Assembly (NCBI GenBank): GCA_034509425.1
Contig: JAVTVJ010000490.1
Coordinates: 248,001 to 312,000 of the forward strand
Reading direction: 5' to 3'
Source of the DNA: Eopsaltria australis
Lineage: Eukaryota > Chordata > Aves > Passeriformes > Petroicidae
DNA length: 64,000 nt
The notes beneath the pieces were generated by a model. It had not been told where the DNA came from. It did no database searches and worked only from the letters and a program-made list of their open reading frames with translations. Position 1 is the first letter of the stretch. Each line of letters begins with the position of its first letter. Both the position numbers and the translations under genes were made by a program. Below, piece after piece: positions 1 through 11,712 of this stretch.

Positions 1-214
1 GGCAGCTGCTTGGCAACTCTTCCGTTGACCTCCAAAATAAACCCACCCTCTGAAGAAAAACACTGCAAACTTCTAGAGCCAGCCTGCTCTCCTGAACAGT
101 GATTAATTTGAGTTTGAAACCAAAGCCAGTGTGCTGATAATGTGGAGAAAACAGAGGGAGGAAAGCGTGGAACACCTCGGAACGAAACGTTCCTGCTTTG
201 CAGGGTGTTCTTAC

Positions 215-444
215 CACACTTCTGCTTTTCCAAGGGATGGAAAATGAGCACTCTGGCCAAATTTGAAAGGCTTAGGAGGAGATCTTCCTCATTATCCAGC
301 TCCTCATCCCCATGATCATGAGACACCCTTTTAAAACCTGCATTGAAGTCCTTCATGTTCTCAAGTCTGGGATCAATGTCTGCCAGCTGAAATTCAAGGG
401 CTTCCCTCTCTGAGACACCCCTGAAAATTCCTTCCATTATTCTA
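215..444 (-). CDS. Candidate coding exon of an unidentified gene
   Basis: The minus strand shows an open frame with strongly coding-like composition. It begins at an ATG (437-435) with MEGIFRGVSEREALEFQLAD, continues IDPRLENMKDFNAGFKRVS, then an acidic HDHGDEELDNEEDLLLSLS, then NLARVLIFHPLEKQKC. It can end at a good donor (GTAAGA at 214-209). A usable acceptor (TTTTATCAG) ends at 445; a second possible one is TTTTCAG at 421-423. The frame stays open past the donor to the window edge, but the sequence there no longer looks coding. I do not recognise the protein. The orientation matches MINDY4, which may suggest the next gene downstream, but the frame does not look like AQP1, the neighbour known in mammals. 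A chance ORF is possible. Confidence 0.45.
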
Positions 445-1454
445 CTGATAAAACAGGAATATTTCATAGAATAACATACACTGATAAGAGGTGAGGGCTG
501 AGATGAAGAGGTGCCTTATGAAACCCAGTTAAGAAACACTTGGGTTATCTCAACCAGATGTTATTAAACGCACCACAGGAATTACTGGCTTAGATATGCT
601 GGCCTGGGTTAGGAAGTGTTCAAGCCACATGATTAAAACAGTCTCTTTTAGCTTTAAAATCCACCTATCCTTGCAGCTATTGAACTTGCTGACTTCTCTG
701 GAATTCATGGGATGATATCAGTTTCTACAATTTTTTTCAGAAAATTATTTGCAAAGAGAGGCTTAAAAAGCATCAAGAGAACAAAGGGTTCCTTCTTCCT
801 TTAATACTTTTCAAGTCACTATTGAAATTGGGAATTATCTGCCTCGGATTTCATGAATTATATGAAAAGTTAGAGTTCTTACCTACCATGTACACTTTTA
901 TCTCATGCTCATCCAACTGTTTCTGGACATGCCCAGCTGTATCCAAGGAAAACTTAATTAATCTTGACTTAAGTCAAAATAAACAATTTAAAGCATTTTA
1001 AAATCCTCTCTGGGGCTCAGAAAAAAAAGCAAACAAGCTTCGTAACGGAAGACATGATTTCATTTCACAGGCTCTCACTAAGTTTTCTTCAATTTGCTTG
1101 AACATCTGCAATGATTTTCCATAAAGAAAGCAACAAGTATTGCTTGTAGCTAAAGAGCTTGAGTTCGTGTCCCATCTGATTTTTCCTGACTGTCCTCAAG
1201 ATGCTCCTAGGAATGCCCTGGACTTTTTCCTGGTTTATTTTATTTCCCCCACTCCTTCCATCATTAATAGCAAAGAGTCCTGGGGATTCATGGCAGAGGG
1301 AATAGGGACATCACTTGCTTGTTCCCTTTCACAAAGAGAGTGTTCCCAGCATCCCAGGTGTGCATGGGGATGGCAGAACTGGGGCCCCTCTAAAACACTG
1401 AGTTCCTCTTTCCTAAGTGTCCATTTTGGAAGGAGACTAATAGAATTTCTTGGT

Positions 1455-1675
1455 TTAGGTTGATATCAGGGAAAGGTTTTTCCCCCAGAGGGTGGTGGGG
1501 CACTGAACAGGTTCTCCAGGGAATGGTCACAGCTCCAAGTCTGTCTGGTTTCAGGAAGGACTTGGAAAACACTCTCAGGCCCAGGGTGGGATTTTTGGGG
1601 TGTCCTGTGCAAGGCCAGGAGCTGGATTCAGTGATCCTGGTGGGTCCCTTCCAACTCAGCATATTTTATATTTCT
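1455..1675 (+). mobile_element. CR1 LINE fragment, 3' end
   Basis: The segment contains the CR1-typical frame remnant (FSPRGWW..., aligned with the decayed ORF2 end) and the avian CR1 3' signature GGTGGGTCCCTTCCAACTCAG. 5'-truncated. Boundaries are approximate. Confidence 0.85.
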
Positions 1676-4600
1676 ATCATAATGTATTTTTGCAACCAGC
1701 TCCACATGCACCTGTATTTACTTAACTTCAAAATGAAGTCTGTGCTGGATATTGCTGGATAAGGTGACATCCTCTATAACCTGGTTAAATTCTTTACTCT
1801 CCTCAGAAAAAAACACTGAAATTTTTAAAGGCAAGTGCTGAATTCATTTCAGGGTGTACTGAAGGTGATCTAAGTGGGTGGCTCACAGTTCATTGAATTA
1901 TCACACATTCACTGCCTGGAAATATTTCCAAGATACACAAACCAGAGAGGCAGGATGGAGCAAGGAGGTGTCAAAGAGCTCAGAAGAGCTGGTCAGGGCC
2001 CAGGAAAGAGAGTGACCCAAAAAAGGTGCTCACATTGAGGTCAACAAACTCACACCAGAGATCAGCTATGAACAGCAACTTCCAAACCCTCCAAGGACTG
2101 ATGCCAGTGTTTGGTGATGCCGTTGGGAATCCAATGACAGCCCTCAACTTCATCTTTCCCATGTAGATAACAGCAGAACCTGTCTGTGTGCTGTCTTGAA
2201 CCTCAAAGTCACAACATTCATCCTGTTCAATTAGTCAGTACAGGGCCATGACTCAAGAGAGACTAGAATACAACAGGAAATCAGGGATATTAAGGAAAAA
2301 GTTTTATCTACTGGTCTGTTCCTGAAAGGAAAAGGTTGTGGAAACAGTATCCTATGCAAAATGTGAGAAGAGTGAAAACTTGTTTTTTGCTTTTTTATTT
2401 GTTTCCAGATATAAAAGGAAGGGAATTCCTCATTACTTTATACAGGGCTGCACATCTCTGGGCAGCAAAATCAATGGACATTAAATTTCGGTGCTCAGGA
2501 AGGCAAAAGTTTCAAAAGCTGAGATAATTTCCCTTTAAAAATTCCTAAACTCTCTTAATATTTATCGTGCACGCTATCAAGATCACCAGGATAAGAGCCA
2601 CAAACAGCTCTTCTATGTAAAATCTTTGAGGCAGAAGAAACATTGACACATGACTTCTCCTCCTCCCACTAGATATGGGAAGGAGAATTCTTTTAAGTTA
2701 GATGAAATTTTCTTTTGGATAAAAGTCCACCTTCTATCAGTCATCACAATGGCAATCTGGTGGAATTCAGCCATAGATAGTTGAGTTCTGCATTTCTTTA
2801 CTCTGCCTGAATATAAGTCCTTTGTTCACATGAATGTAGAACTCTATAAAGGTCACTCAAACTCAAGCAAGAGTGACACATCAGTTCATCCTCATCACTG
2901 CAAGGTCTCAGCCTATGAAGCCTTTTGGTTTTCTTCTTTATGTTCTTTCCCCTGTTTGTTTGTTTGTTTTACTTCAAGACAAAAATTTGCTGCCCTTTAT
3001 TTCTTCATTATTCTTTCACTCAGGCATGACTTTCTGTTTGTTTCTCTTTATCATATTTGAGCATTCTTCCAAAATGCTAGAGTTGCAAAACTCATTTTCT
3101 AATGAAAAACTTTAGAAATGAAGGGATTATTAAAAAAATACAGCAGGAAATACTTTCCTGGTGATGTACATATGCATCACTTCTGAGCTCTGATATTTAT
3201 TCATCTTTATAAAATCTTTGATTTGAAAACACTATTCATTATTATAATTCTGACAGGTAACATGTGCTTTCTTTGTGTCTTTGAGGGTAGTTTTGTGAAA
3301 ATGAACTTACAGATGGTTTCAAAATGTAAATTTAAAAGATAAAAAAAAATTAAAATTGAAGAGAAAAAAATTGAAGATTAAATTCTATTAAAATTGAAGA
3401 TGAAAATGTAATATGAAATGTCCTGGTTCTGCTCATTGCTCTATTCTAGATGAAATATCAGACCTACCACTGATTCTGTGTTTTTTTCCTTCGTGATAAG
3501 CGTATCCACGCCATAAAACCACAAAATTCTAACAGATAATATTTTATTATTTTATAATAAAATATCCAGCTTCAGCTGAAGAAAGCCTTTCTGTTTGGTG
3601 GGGCAGCAAACACAAATCCATTTCCACCACGAGCTGTAAAATTCCAGTGTCACAGGAACGGGCACTTGCTCGGGAACAGTCCACCCATTTATTCAGCCTC
3701 TCAAAGCCATGCCCTGTTCCCAGCCCATGTTTGCTGTGAATGCCAGCCCTGTGGGGTCAGTGTCTGATGAACCAGACCAAAACACCCCTTGGCAGAACAA
3801 TTCCCCGACGCTGAGATCTGCACTGCTCCACCTCCAGAACAAGAACTGGCTTGGTTGATGGTACCGGCTGAAAATAGGTGATGAAAACGTGCCATGGCAC
3901 CAGTTGTGTTTTGTTTGCACTGCATGGAGTTAAATTCCCATTCACTTGTTGAAAACAAGGTTTTATTAATGTAAGGAAGCTTTAAGTCAATGTTTCAAGG
4001 CAAGCACCGAAGATCTACATAACTGCAGTGTTAGAAAGGTGAGGTTTGGGATTCCTAGAACCTGAAGTTTGATCTATACGGAGAGAAAAGCAAGAAAATA
4101 GGAAAGAAGTTCATGATCCAAGCTGCCCAGGTACCAATTAAAAATCAAAAAAAGCCCTTTCCCTCTGTCCTCAATGCTGTCAGAGGCTGCTATAAACCTT
4201 CCTTCACCCAGCAGGGCCCCTGAAACAGGCTGTTAGCATTTGCCATCCTCCCTCTCATGCAAAACAGACCCTCCATCCATGTGTTCCACTGCAGAGCAAC
4301 AAAACAATGGAGATGCCAAGAAAGGTCATTTTGTGTGTTTCTTCTCCTCCCTGTTTCACACAGCTTCTGTGAAGGATCCTGACAGGTGGTTCGAATAAAA
4401 CATCCCACATGCTCTCTTTTTTTCATCAAAGGCTGACAAAGGATAATTTGTTTTGTTGCATCCCTCCTGCAATGCCTTTATTGGGAAAAGCTGCAGCAGA
4501 GGCATTTTTGGAAGCAACAGTGCTCCCAGGAATTCCTGGGTGGCTGACCTGAGCTGCAGGTGTGGGCAGAAAGATAGCCCAGACTGCCCTGATGCACTGC

Positions 4601-4715
4601 AGGCCAATATCTTCTCTCCAAGCCAGCCAGGGCTACCAGGGATTCATTACAGCTGAGCCTTGGCCAGTGGGTGTCACTAAAATTAAGCTGCAAGGGAAAT
4701 TAAAAAAAGGTAGAG

Positions 4716-4740
4716 AAAAAAAAAAAAAAAAAAAAAAAAA
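4716..4740. repeat. Poly(A) run, 25 bp
   Basis: An uninterrupted A25 run. No retrogene is recognisable to its left, so it is likely a simple homopolymer. Confidence 0.9.
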
Positions 4741-7700
4741 GGCATGGGGGCAAGATAACCTGAATTTTAAAAGCATTCCAGACCTTATTTTTGGCCCCAA
4801 GCCTTGCTTTGAATCCTTCCTTTGGCCAAACAATGGTAATGAGATCAGAGCCATCCAGTGCCCGCTAATTACTGAGCAGAGTGACGCTTGCAGGGAATTG
4901 CTGGTAGGATGCCTGGATGGGATGGGAAATGGTTTTACTGAGGTATCCCTGGTGCTGGTGGCATGTTTCTTTATGGGTTTCCTACCTCCCTGACCCTCCT
5001 GTAGTGGGGGGATGCCAGCCAGGTGACTCACTGAGGTTCTGCCCCGTGTTTACTCCAACAAACCTCCCCACAGGGAGTTGCTCGCTGTGCGCAGCCTGAG
5101 TTTCCCAAGAACATCTCAAAGGGCTAATTTTAAATTAACAAAAGCTTTGGAAGGCAGGGAGAAGGGAAGGGGGAGGAGGGTTTCTTGAGGGAGGAAAGAG
5201 ATGGCAGAAATAGCCTCCTTCCTTTTTCCTCTCTCTTGTCCAAGATAAGGAAACATCACACGCTAAAGGCAAATTAAAAACAACTTAAAAGGCAGATAAA
5301 TTTAGTCATAAGTATTTCACTGGGTGGACAGTCAAGATATAGAACGAGTCTTCAGCCAGAAAGTTTTCAGGGAAAATTAACAGTGGTTACAGCAAAGGGG
5401 CAAAAATCAAGGACATATGGTTGGCATTAAAATTAATGTAGGACGAGGTCATAAATCCCTAGTTCATCCACCCACAGCAAAGGGAAGCTGAGTTGGGATG
5501 TTTCAGCATACTTCGATTGGAGATGTCCTTCTTTTAAAAGGGTGGAATGGCCCATGATGAGCACAAATACGTAATATTCATATTAAAGAGTTCATGTTGC
5601 AGTTCTATCAACTCAGACTCTTTCAGAGCTCTAAAACAGTGAAAAAACTTATAACTCTAGGAGATAAAAAAGGAAGGTGATGAATAAATATCACAGGCAC
5701 TACTATGGCCTGATGGTCCTTCTGTGAAAAATTGAAGGGCCTTGCAGCTCTGAGGCAGGGAAATGCCACCAGAAAATGACACTGGGCTGAGGTTTTGCAT
5801 GGAACCAAACCAGCTGGAGTCACACTCCAGCTGCAACACAAGGTTTCTTATAAGGACCCCTCCTTTTATGTCTCCTTTCAACTGTCTTTTTGCTACTTTA
5901 TTGACTGTTTTCTCAGTGGTCTTTGGTTTATATGGAATTTGAGCCAACTTCTAAAGTTTGTCAGGCCAACAAAGATATTCTATTCATCATTGTGGTGAGC
6001 ATGTATCAACCACAGGTCAGCACTAGCTCGAGGACATCTGTACAATGCTCCATTGCACTGAGCAAACACATCTTTAATCTCTCTGTACCATCTGGAAAAT
6101 AATATTTCTTTTATTTTTTCCCTTTTGACTGTTTTTTTCTGTTGAGATTGCAAGTATTAAAAGGCATGCCCTTTCTCTGATTACAAAAGGATACTTCAAC
6201 ACAAGCAGGACAAACAGTCCAGGACCTGTCCCTTGGCTCTGAAGGCAAGTGGTGTGATTCATCTTATGGCCATATGGCTAAACTTTTGTCCATGTGGAAA
6301 AAAATAAGAGTGGCCTCACCCACACCTTCTCCTGGGAGCAGTCCCTTGCCCATGGTAGTATTTGAACCCTCTCTGAGCATTTTCTGGGAAAGAGAGAAAT
6401 GGCATGGAGCAAAAATGTTTCAGGGAGTAGATCACTATGGAGGATTGCAGGCCCAGCTCTGGTCATCTTTAACAACATAAACCCAGCTTAAGTGTACAAT
6501 GCCCAAGGGAAATAAAACCCAGAAGGTTGATTTGGTCCTTTAGGTATTACTAGAAAAGAAAGAAAAAATAGGATTTTTCCAATTTTGTTTTTCGTTTGGC
6601 TTCTGCTAACTCAAAATCACTGGTTGTGAGCACCTCCCTGAAGGAAAATACCGACTCGAAGGCAGCAGGCAGCACATGCTCTGCTGCACTCCCAGCCACT
6701 CTTTGCTTGGTTTTCCAGCCCTGGAAATATGTCTTTCCAGCAGAATATTTTACACCAGTTCACGAGGGGGAAATGCCATTAAAGAACATGACTCTCTTGA
6801 CAGAGCAGCGCTGGTGTGCATTGCTTGGCTTGGCCGTGGTGCACTCCGAAACGCACGGCAAGGAAAGAATCATCACTCAGATAATCCTTCCCAAGTGCAG
6901 CAAGAAGGAACTGCTGGTGCCACAGAGCAGAAAAGATTTCCAAAGCTTGGATTCCAATTTCCTGATCTTTAAAAAGAAATTGCTCATCTGCAGCTAATCA
7001 TGTTTGCGCCTTTCACCGTCTCCAAGAGCAACATTTTCCAAGGTGCTTTTAATGAACTGAACAGCCTCCTAAAGACTCAGGAGAGACAGAGAGGCTGTCA
7101 GAGACAAATCCCTTTATTTGATTAGGCTTCACAGGATCTTGGTACATTCCTGACCGAAAAGAACACAACAAAGATTGATCCTCCTCCCACCCAAATCAGT
7201 TGGACTTTTTCTCTGAGGCGGGACCAAATCCAGCACATATTAATTAGAAATGTGTTTTGATGAAATGTTGTTGTGTAGTATGAGGCGTGGAACCAGGAAA
7301 GCAGATTGGGTTGCAGGAGAGACATAGCTGGAGGTGACTTCCAAAGGGAGAAAGACAAGGGGAGGCTAAGGTGGCAGGTTTACCACAGGGAACAAGAAGG
7401 GGCAACCACACAACCTGAACCTCCCCTCTCGTGGGGGCTTGGCCCCTTCTGTGGGACACAGTGGTGTAACCCCACCTACATTCCCAACTCTGGGCCAATA
7501 GATAAAGGCATTTCTTCCTAATGAACTGCTTCATGTGCCTTGGCAGAAAAGCACATAGTTGGGAGCAGTTGGGAAAGTGTTTTGTCAGAGGCAGTCTGGC
7601 TGAAGGTTTGCTTGTAGCACTCTTTGCTGGAGTTCTCCTGAGCTACATTTCTCACAATCTGCTCTGCTTTTACTGCTTCATTTTCTTTAAATATTATTTC

Positions 7701-9418
7701 TACTCTATCTAAAAGAGTATTTTCCCCCAAACCCAGATGAAATGCTCAGAGTTCTCCATTTACTCGTTTAGTGGATTTAGTGGCAGGTTCTTGCAATTAC
7801 CTGCACGTAACACGGTCTCATAAACACCCTTGACAGAAATCACAAGGCACATTCTGCACTTCTAGGCAGAGTCTGTGGTTTGTCTGTCAATTTATCTCCC
7901 ATTTTTAAGCTCTTTCGTTTTCTGGAAGCCAAATATTGCACAAAATCTGAGCACATAATTTGAATCAGCTCAACATAAATTGAAGTGTTGTCAAAGGTTT
8001 ATTCGCAAGTTATAGATTCAGTTCTAGAGAAAAATAGACTTTTCTTTCTGCTCTGTTCTTTTGGTGATAATCTACTTTTGAACAAATGAAAGCCCACTTC
8101 AGTTTTCTTCTGCAGATTTCCTGACAAGTGAAAAATTGACTAATTCCATGAAATAACATTTTCTTACATGTTTTCCTTCTTTGGTACAACTGAGATTTGG
8201 CCAGGACAGAACACCAACCTGCCAGGATTATGCGGAAGGCGTAGGATTCGTGGTATTTCAGACCCAGTCAACACAATTAAGCCAGCTTTGTTCTATTTTA
8301 AATTCACAGAACGCGGTGATCACCTCAGAAGTGACTTCCAGAAAGTTTTGATTTGTTTTGTTTTGTCCTTAAATGATGTGAGTTCTGGGCTGTTTTCCAG
8401 AACATTTAAGTTTCAAACCCGAATAATCAACTTCTGAGGGATCACCTGAGCTGAACCTGCAGGTCCTTGACAAGAGCTACCTGTTGAGAACAGAGAGATC
8501 TTCTCTGCACACAGAGTTCTGCTTCAGGCCTCCCTGTAAGATTTTCTGTAAATGCCAAACTCTATCTTTTCAGAACTATTTAACAAAAATCTCTGACCAA
8601 ACCTGCTGGGTAAATGAAAAATACAACAATTTATAAAGCCCTCCAATGTTCCAACAGTGCTGGTCTATGCTGATGTAAAAAAGACCCCAAAACTCAGATG
8701 CCTACATTAAAAAATAAGAGCCATTATTCTATTTTTGGTTTTCTATTTGATTGCAAACTGATTAAACCAGGTTAAATCTGGCTCAGTCTTTTCAGAGCTA
8801 AGATAACCCCAGAGCAAATTGCATCCTCAGCCTGCTGACAGGAATCTTAAGGGTCAGAAATCTAAATTCCATCACCTTGGTGGAGTGCCAAGTATTTTGG
8901 AAAGAGAAAAGAAAAGAATCAAGTAATCTTCATATGCATCTTAACAGATGCTAATAATTTTAATAAAACTAAAGTGTTGCCTGGGACTCTGTGCACCCCA
9001 GAGCCTCATTCAAGTTTTATTCTGTCATGTAAAATAAAACCTAATGAGAACTTACCACTGATTTATGGGAAGAGAAAGGGGAATATTATTTTTATTTCAT
9101 TTCCAAACTGTTGTGGAGCCAGTAATGGATAAGAATTGTGCCAGATACTATGATGTAGTTTAGATTCTGGTTACTGACTTCTAGTTATGACATAATATCA
9201 GCAGAGAGACATGGAAAAGGAAGTATTTTTAAGGCATATTCTGGGCTTTCTGTATCCTTAGTTTCCAGAACATTTTTTTGTATTTGGTATGAATTTTAAC
9301 ATTATTTACCTATTCACATCTAAATTGTTAGAAAAGAAAAATCTGGAACATTGGGATACAAAACATGGAAGTCAAACACTCAGACCTCATTATCTGACAA
9401 CAAGCTCTTGCTGCTTTT

Positions 9419-10015
9419 AGAGAATCACAGAAGGGTTTGGATTGGAAGTGATCTGAAAGCTCATCTCCTTTCAATCCCCTCGCCATGGGCAGGGACACCT
9501 ACCACTCTCCCAGGCTTCTCCAAGCCCTGTCCAACCTGGCCTTGGACACTTCCAGGGATCCAGGGGCAGCCATAGCTTCTCTGGGTAATGTGTTCCAGGG
9601 CCTCTCCACCTTCACAGGGAATCATTTCTATCTAATATCTCATTTAAACCTGTCCTCTTTCAGTTTGAAGCCATTCCCCCTTGTCCTGTTTCTCCATACT
9701 CTTGCAAACAGTCTTTTTCCATCTTTCCTGTAGCTCCCTCCAGGCACTGGAAGGCCACAATTGGGTCACCCTGAAATCTCTTTTCCAGGCTGAACAATCC
9801 CAATTTTCCCAGCCTTTCCTCCCAGCAGAGCTGCTCCATCCCTGGGATCATCCTGGTGCCTTCTCTGGACTCTCTCCAGAACCTCCAGGTCCTTCCTGTG
9901 CTGGATCCAGGGCTGGAGCAGCTCTGCAGGTGGGGCCTCACCTGAGTGGGGCAGAGGGGGAGAATCCCCTCCCTCCATCTGCTGCTCACACTGCCCAGGG
10001 GATGATTGGTACAGC
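9419..10015 (-). mobile_element. CR1 LINE fragment, about 600 bp
   Basis: The 3' end is at the left (AGAATCACAGAAGGGTTTGG) and the element runs rightward on the minus strand. It includes the decayed ORF2 3' region (GILPLCPTQVRPHLQS, LFSLEKRFQGD). This is the longest CR1 piece in the window. The ORFs seen here on both strands belong to it. Confidence 0.92.
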
Positions 10016-10715
10016 CTAATGATTCAGTCATTAGAGGAGAATGTGAAATCTGCATCATATTTGGGAAATAAAAATGTCTCTGGGCATTACTGAAAGCTTA
10101 AGGCAGCTATATTATAACTGAGACATCTTAAATAGATGTCAAAATGGAAATGGGCTCAACCTGGTCTGTGTCCAAGCACAAAGTCAGAAAACAAGGGAGT
10201 TCTGTAATCATAACAACTGTCCCTAAAGCTCTCCTTACCTTGACAGCTCTAAAATTGTGAAAACCAATTAAAAATGTCATTACATTTTCAGAAATATCTT
10301 CAAAAAGCAGGGAGCTGGGATGTCTTGGAGATCCCAGTATTAAAGTGAGCCGTGTGCGATCAATTTCTGCCTCTTCTCAGTTCTTACTCTTACAAAAATA
10401 TGCCTAAGGAGGTTGATTAAATACACAGAAATGATTCTTTTGGATTCTTGGCTCCAGGATCATCCACTCCACACCGCTTCCCTAAAAAGGAGAGGAGGAG
10501 CATTCAGTGCTCTCCACAAAGAACTTCCCAGGGAATGCTGAGGGAGTGATTAGGCATTAATGACCCTCCTGAGCCTCCTGGGGCAGGGAAAGGTCCCGTT
10601 TCTCTGGCCTAGGTTGGTTTTTCACCTCTTTGCCTGGGTAGCAGCACTGCTTTTTTCACATCCCTGCTTTCTGTGGAATCAGAGATTTGGTTGTTTCAGT
10701 TCCAAGTTTTCTTGA

Positions 10716-10733
10716 TTTTTTTTTTTTTTTTTT
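10716..10733. repeat. Poly(T) run, 18 bp
   Basis: An uninterrupted T18 run in intergenic sequence. Confidence 0.9.
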
Positions 10734-11587
10734 CCTGCTAACCTTGGTAAACAGTCCTTCAGTTGTCAGGTCCTGACTGATTATTTTCACCTGGCTAAAG
10801 ACTCTGCATTTTTCCTTCTTTGGTAAAAACTTCGTGGATGAAGGCATTTATTCTCTGATAGAAAACTCAAATTAACAGATAAAAACCAAGATCTTTGTGT
10901 AGCCAAATGGTTGTATTTTTTTTTATATATACATGAAGTGAATGGAATTTTTCTATTTAAGTCAAGGCTACGTTTTGTCTGGGAATCTGTAATTGCTCAC
11001 CCAATTAATTAATCTGAAAAAGAACTTATGATTATTTTTGTGAGGAACCATCCATCACTGACTTATCACTGAAAGGACACCATGGCTATAAAACTCCTGC
11101 TGAAATAGGCCAGCCCAATGGAATAACACACAGATCTTTGACTTCAGTTCATTTAAGACTATTATATTTATTTATTTTATACTTTGGGAGCTACCAAATT
11201 AAGAACCCATACTGAAGTATGGATTTTTATTTGATTCCAGGTACCTCAAAGCTGGTTTTTAGTGAAAACCTCTTCATTTTTAAACCAAATAATATTGATT
11301 TCAACAGGAGTGGAGTTTCACTTTTAAATCCTTTTAATGGGATACATTATCTTCCACGCTGAGTTTCCTTCATTCCAATGCCAAAACTGTTTTCTCCTCA
11401 ATGAAGGGATGGGTGGAGATCAGTCAGACTCATTAGCTGGGAATCAGAAATGTGTAAACTTGTAAGGGCCTGCTGTGAAATACTCTACACATTTTATGCC
11501 AATAGGGACAGAAGGTACAGTAGGCACAATACTGATGGATACTGAAAAGTATTAAAGGCAGGACAGAAGTTCCCTGATTAATTCTGA

Positions 11588-11712
11588 GAGAATCCCAAAA
11601 TATTCCGGGTTGGAAAGGATCTTGAAGACCAAAGAGTCCCAACCCCCTGCCATCGACAGGGACACCTTCCACTATCCTAGGTTGCTCCAAGCCCCATCCA
11701 ACCTGGTCTTGA
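11588..11712 (-). mobile_element. CR1 LINE fragment, short 3' piece
   Basis: Contains the CR1 3' region (GGTTGGAAAGGATCTTGAAG, then GACACCTTCCACTATCC and TTGCTCCAAGCCCCATCCAA) read in antisense. 5'-truncated after about 125 bp. Confidence 0.85.

Larger units (their letters stand above)
445..9418. other. Intergenic sequence, no gene recognised
   Basis: Apart from the CR1 tail at 1455-1675 and the poly(A) run at 4716, I see no supportable gene, RNA or element. Several short frames exist on both strands (for example 133 codons at 6596-6997 on plus), but none has a recognisable motif or a set of matching splice sites. Confidence 0.6.

Noticed and set aside
1980..2162. Minus-strand frame and overlapping plus-strand frames that look partly coding (plus: EVNKLTPEISYEQQLPNPP)
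   Set aside because: Short, in competing frames, no recognisable family and no consistent splice-site pair. Could be an old pseudogene fragment but cannot be supported.
4562..5031. Plus (143-codon) and minus (132-codon) frames
   Set aside because: Both run through the poly(A)/poly(T) tract (poly-Lys or poly-Phe) and show no motif; chance frames.
6596..6997. 133-codon plus-strand frame
   Set aside because: No known domain, no splice context and no support on either side.
9660..10058. 132-codon minus-strand and 112-codon plus-strand frames
   Set aside because: Both fall in the CR1 copy; they are decayed LINE sequence, not host genes.
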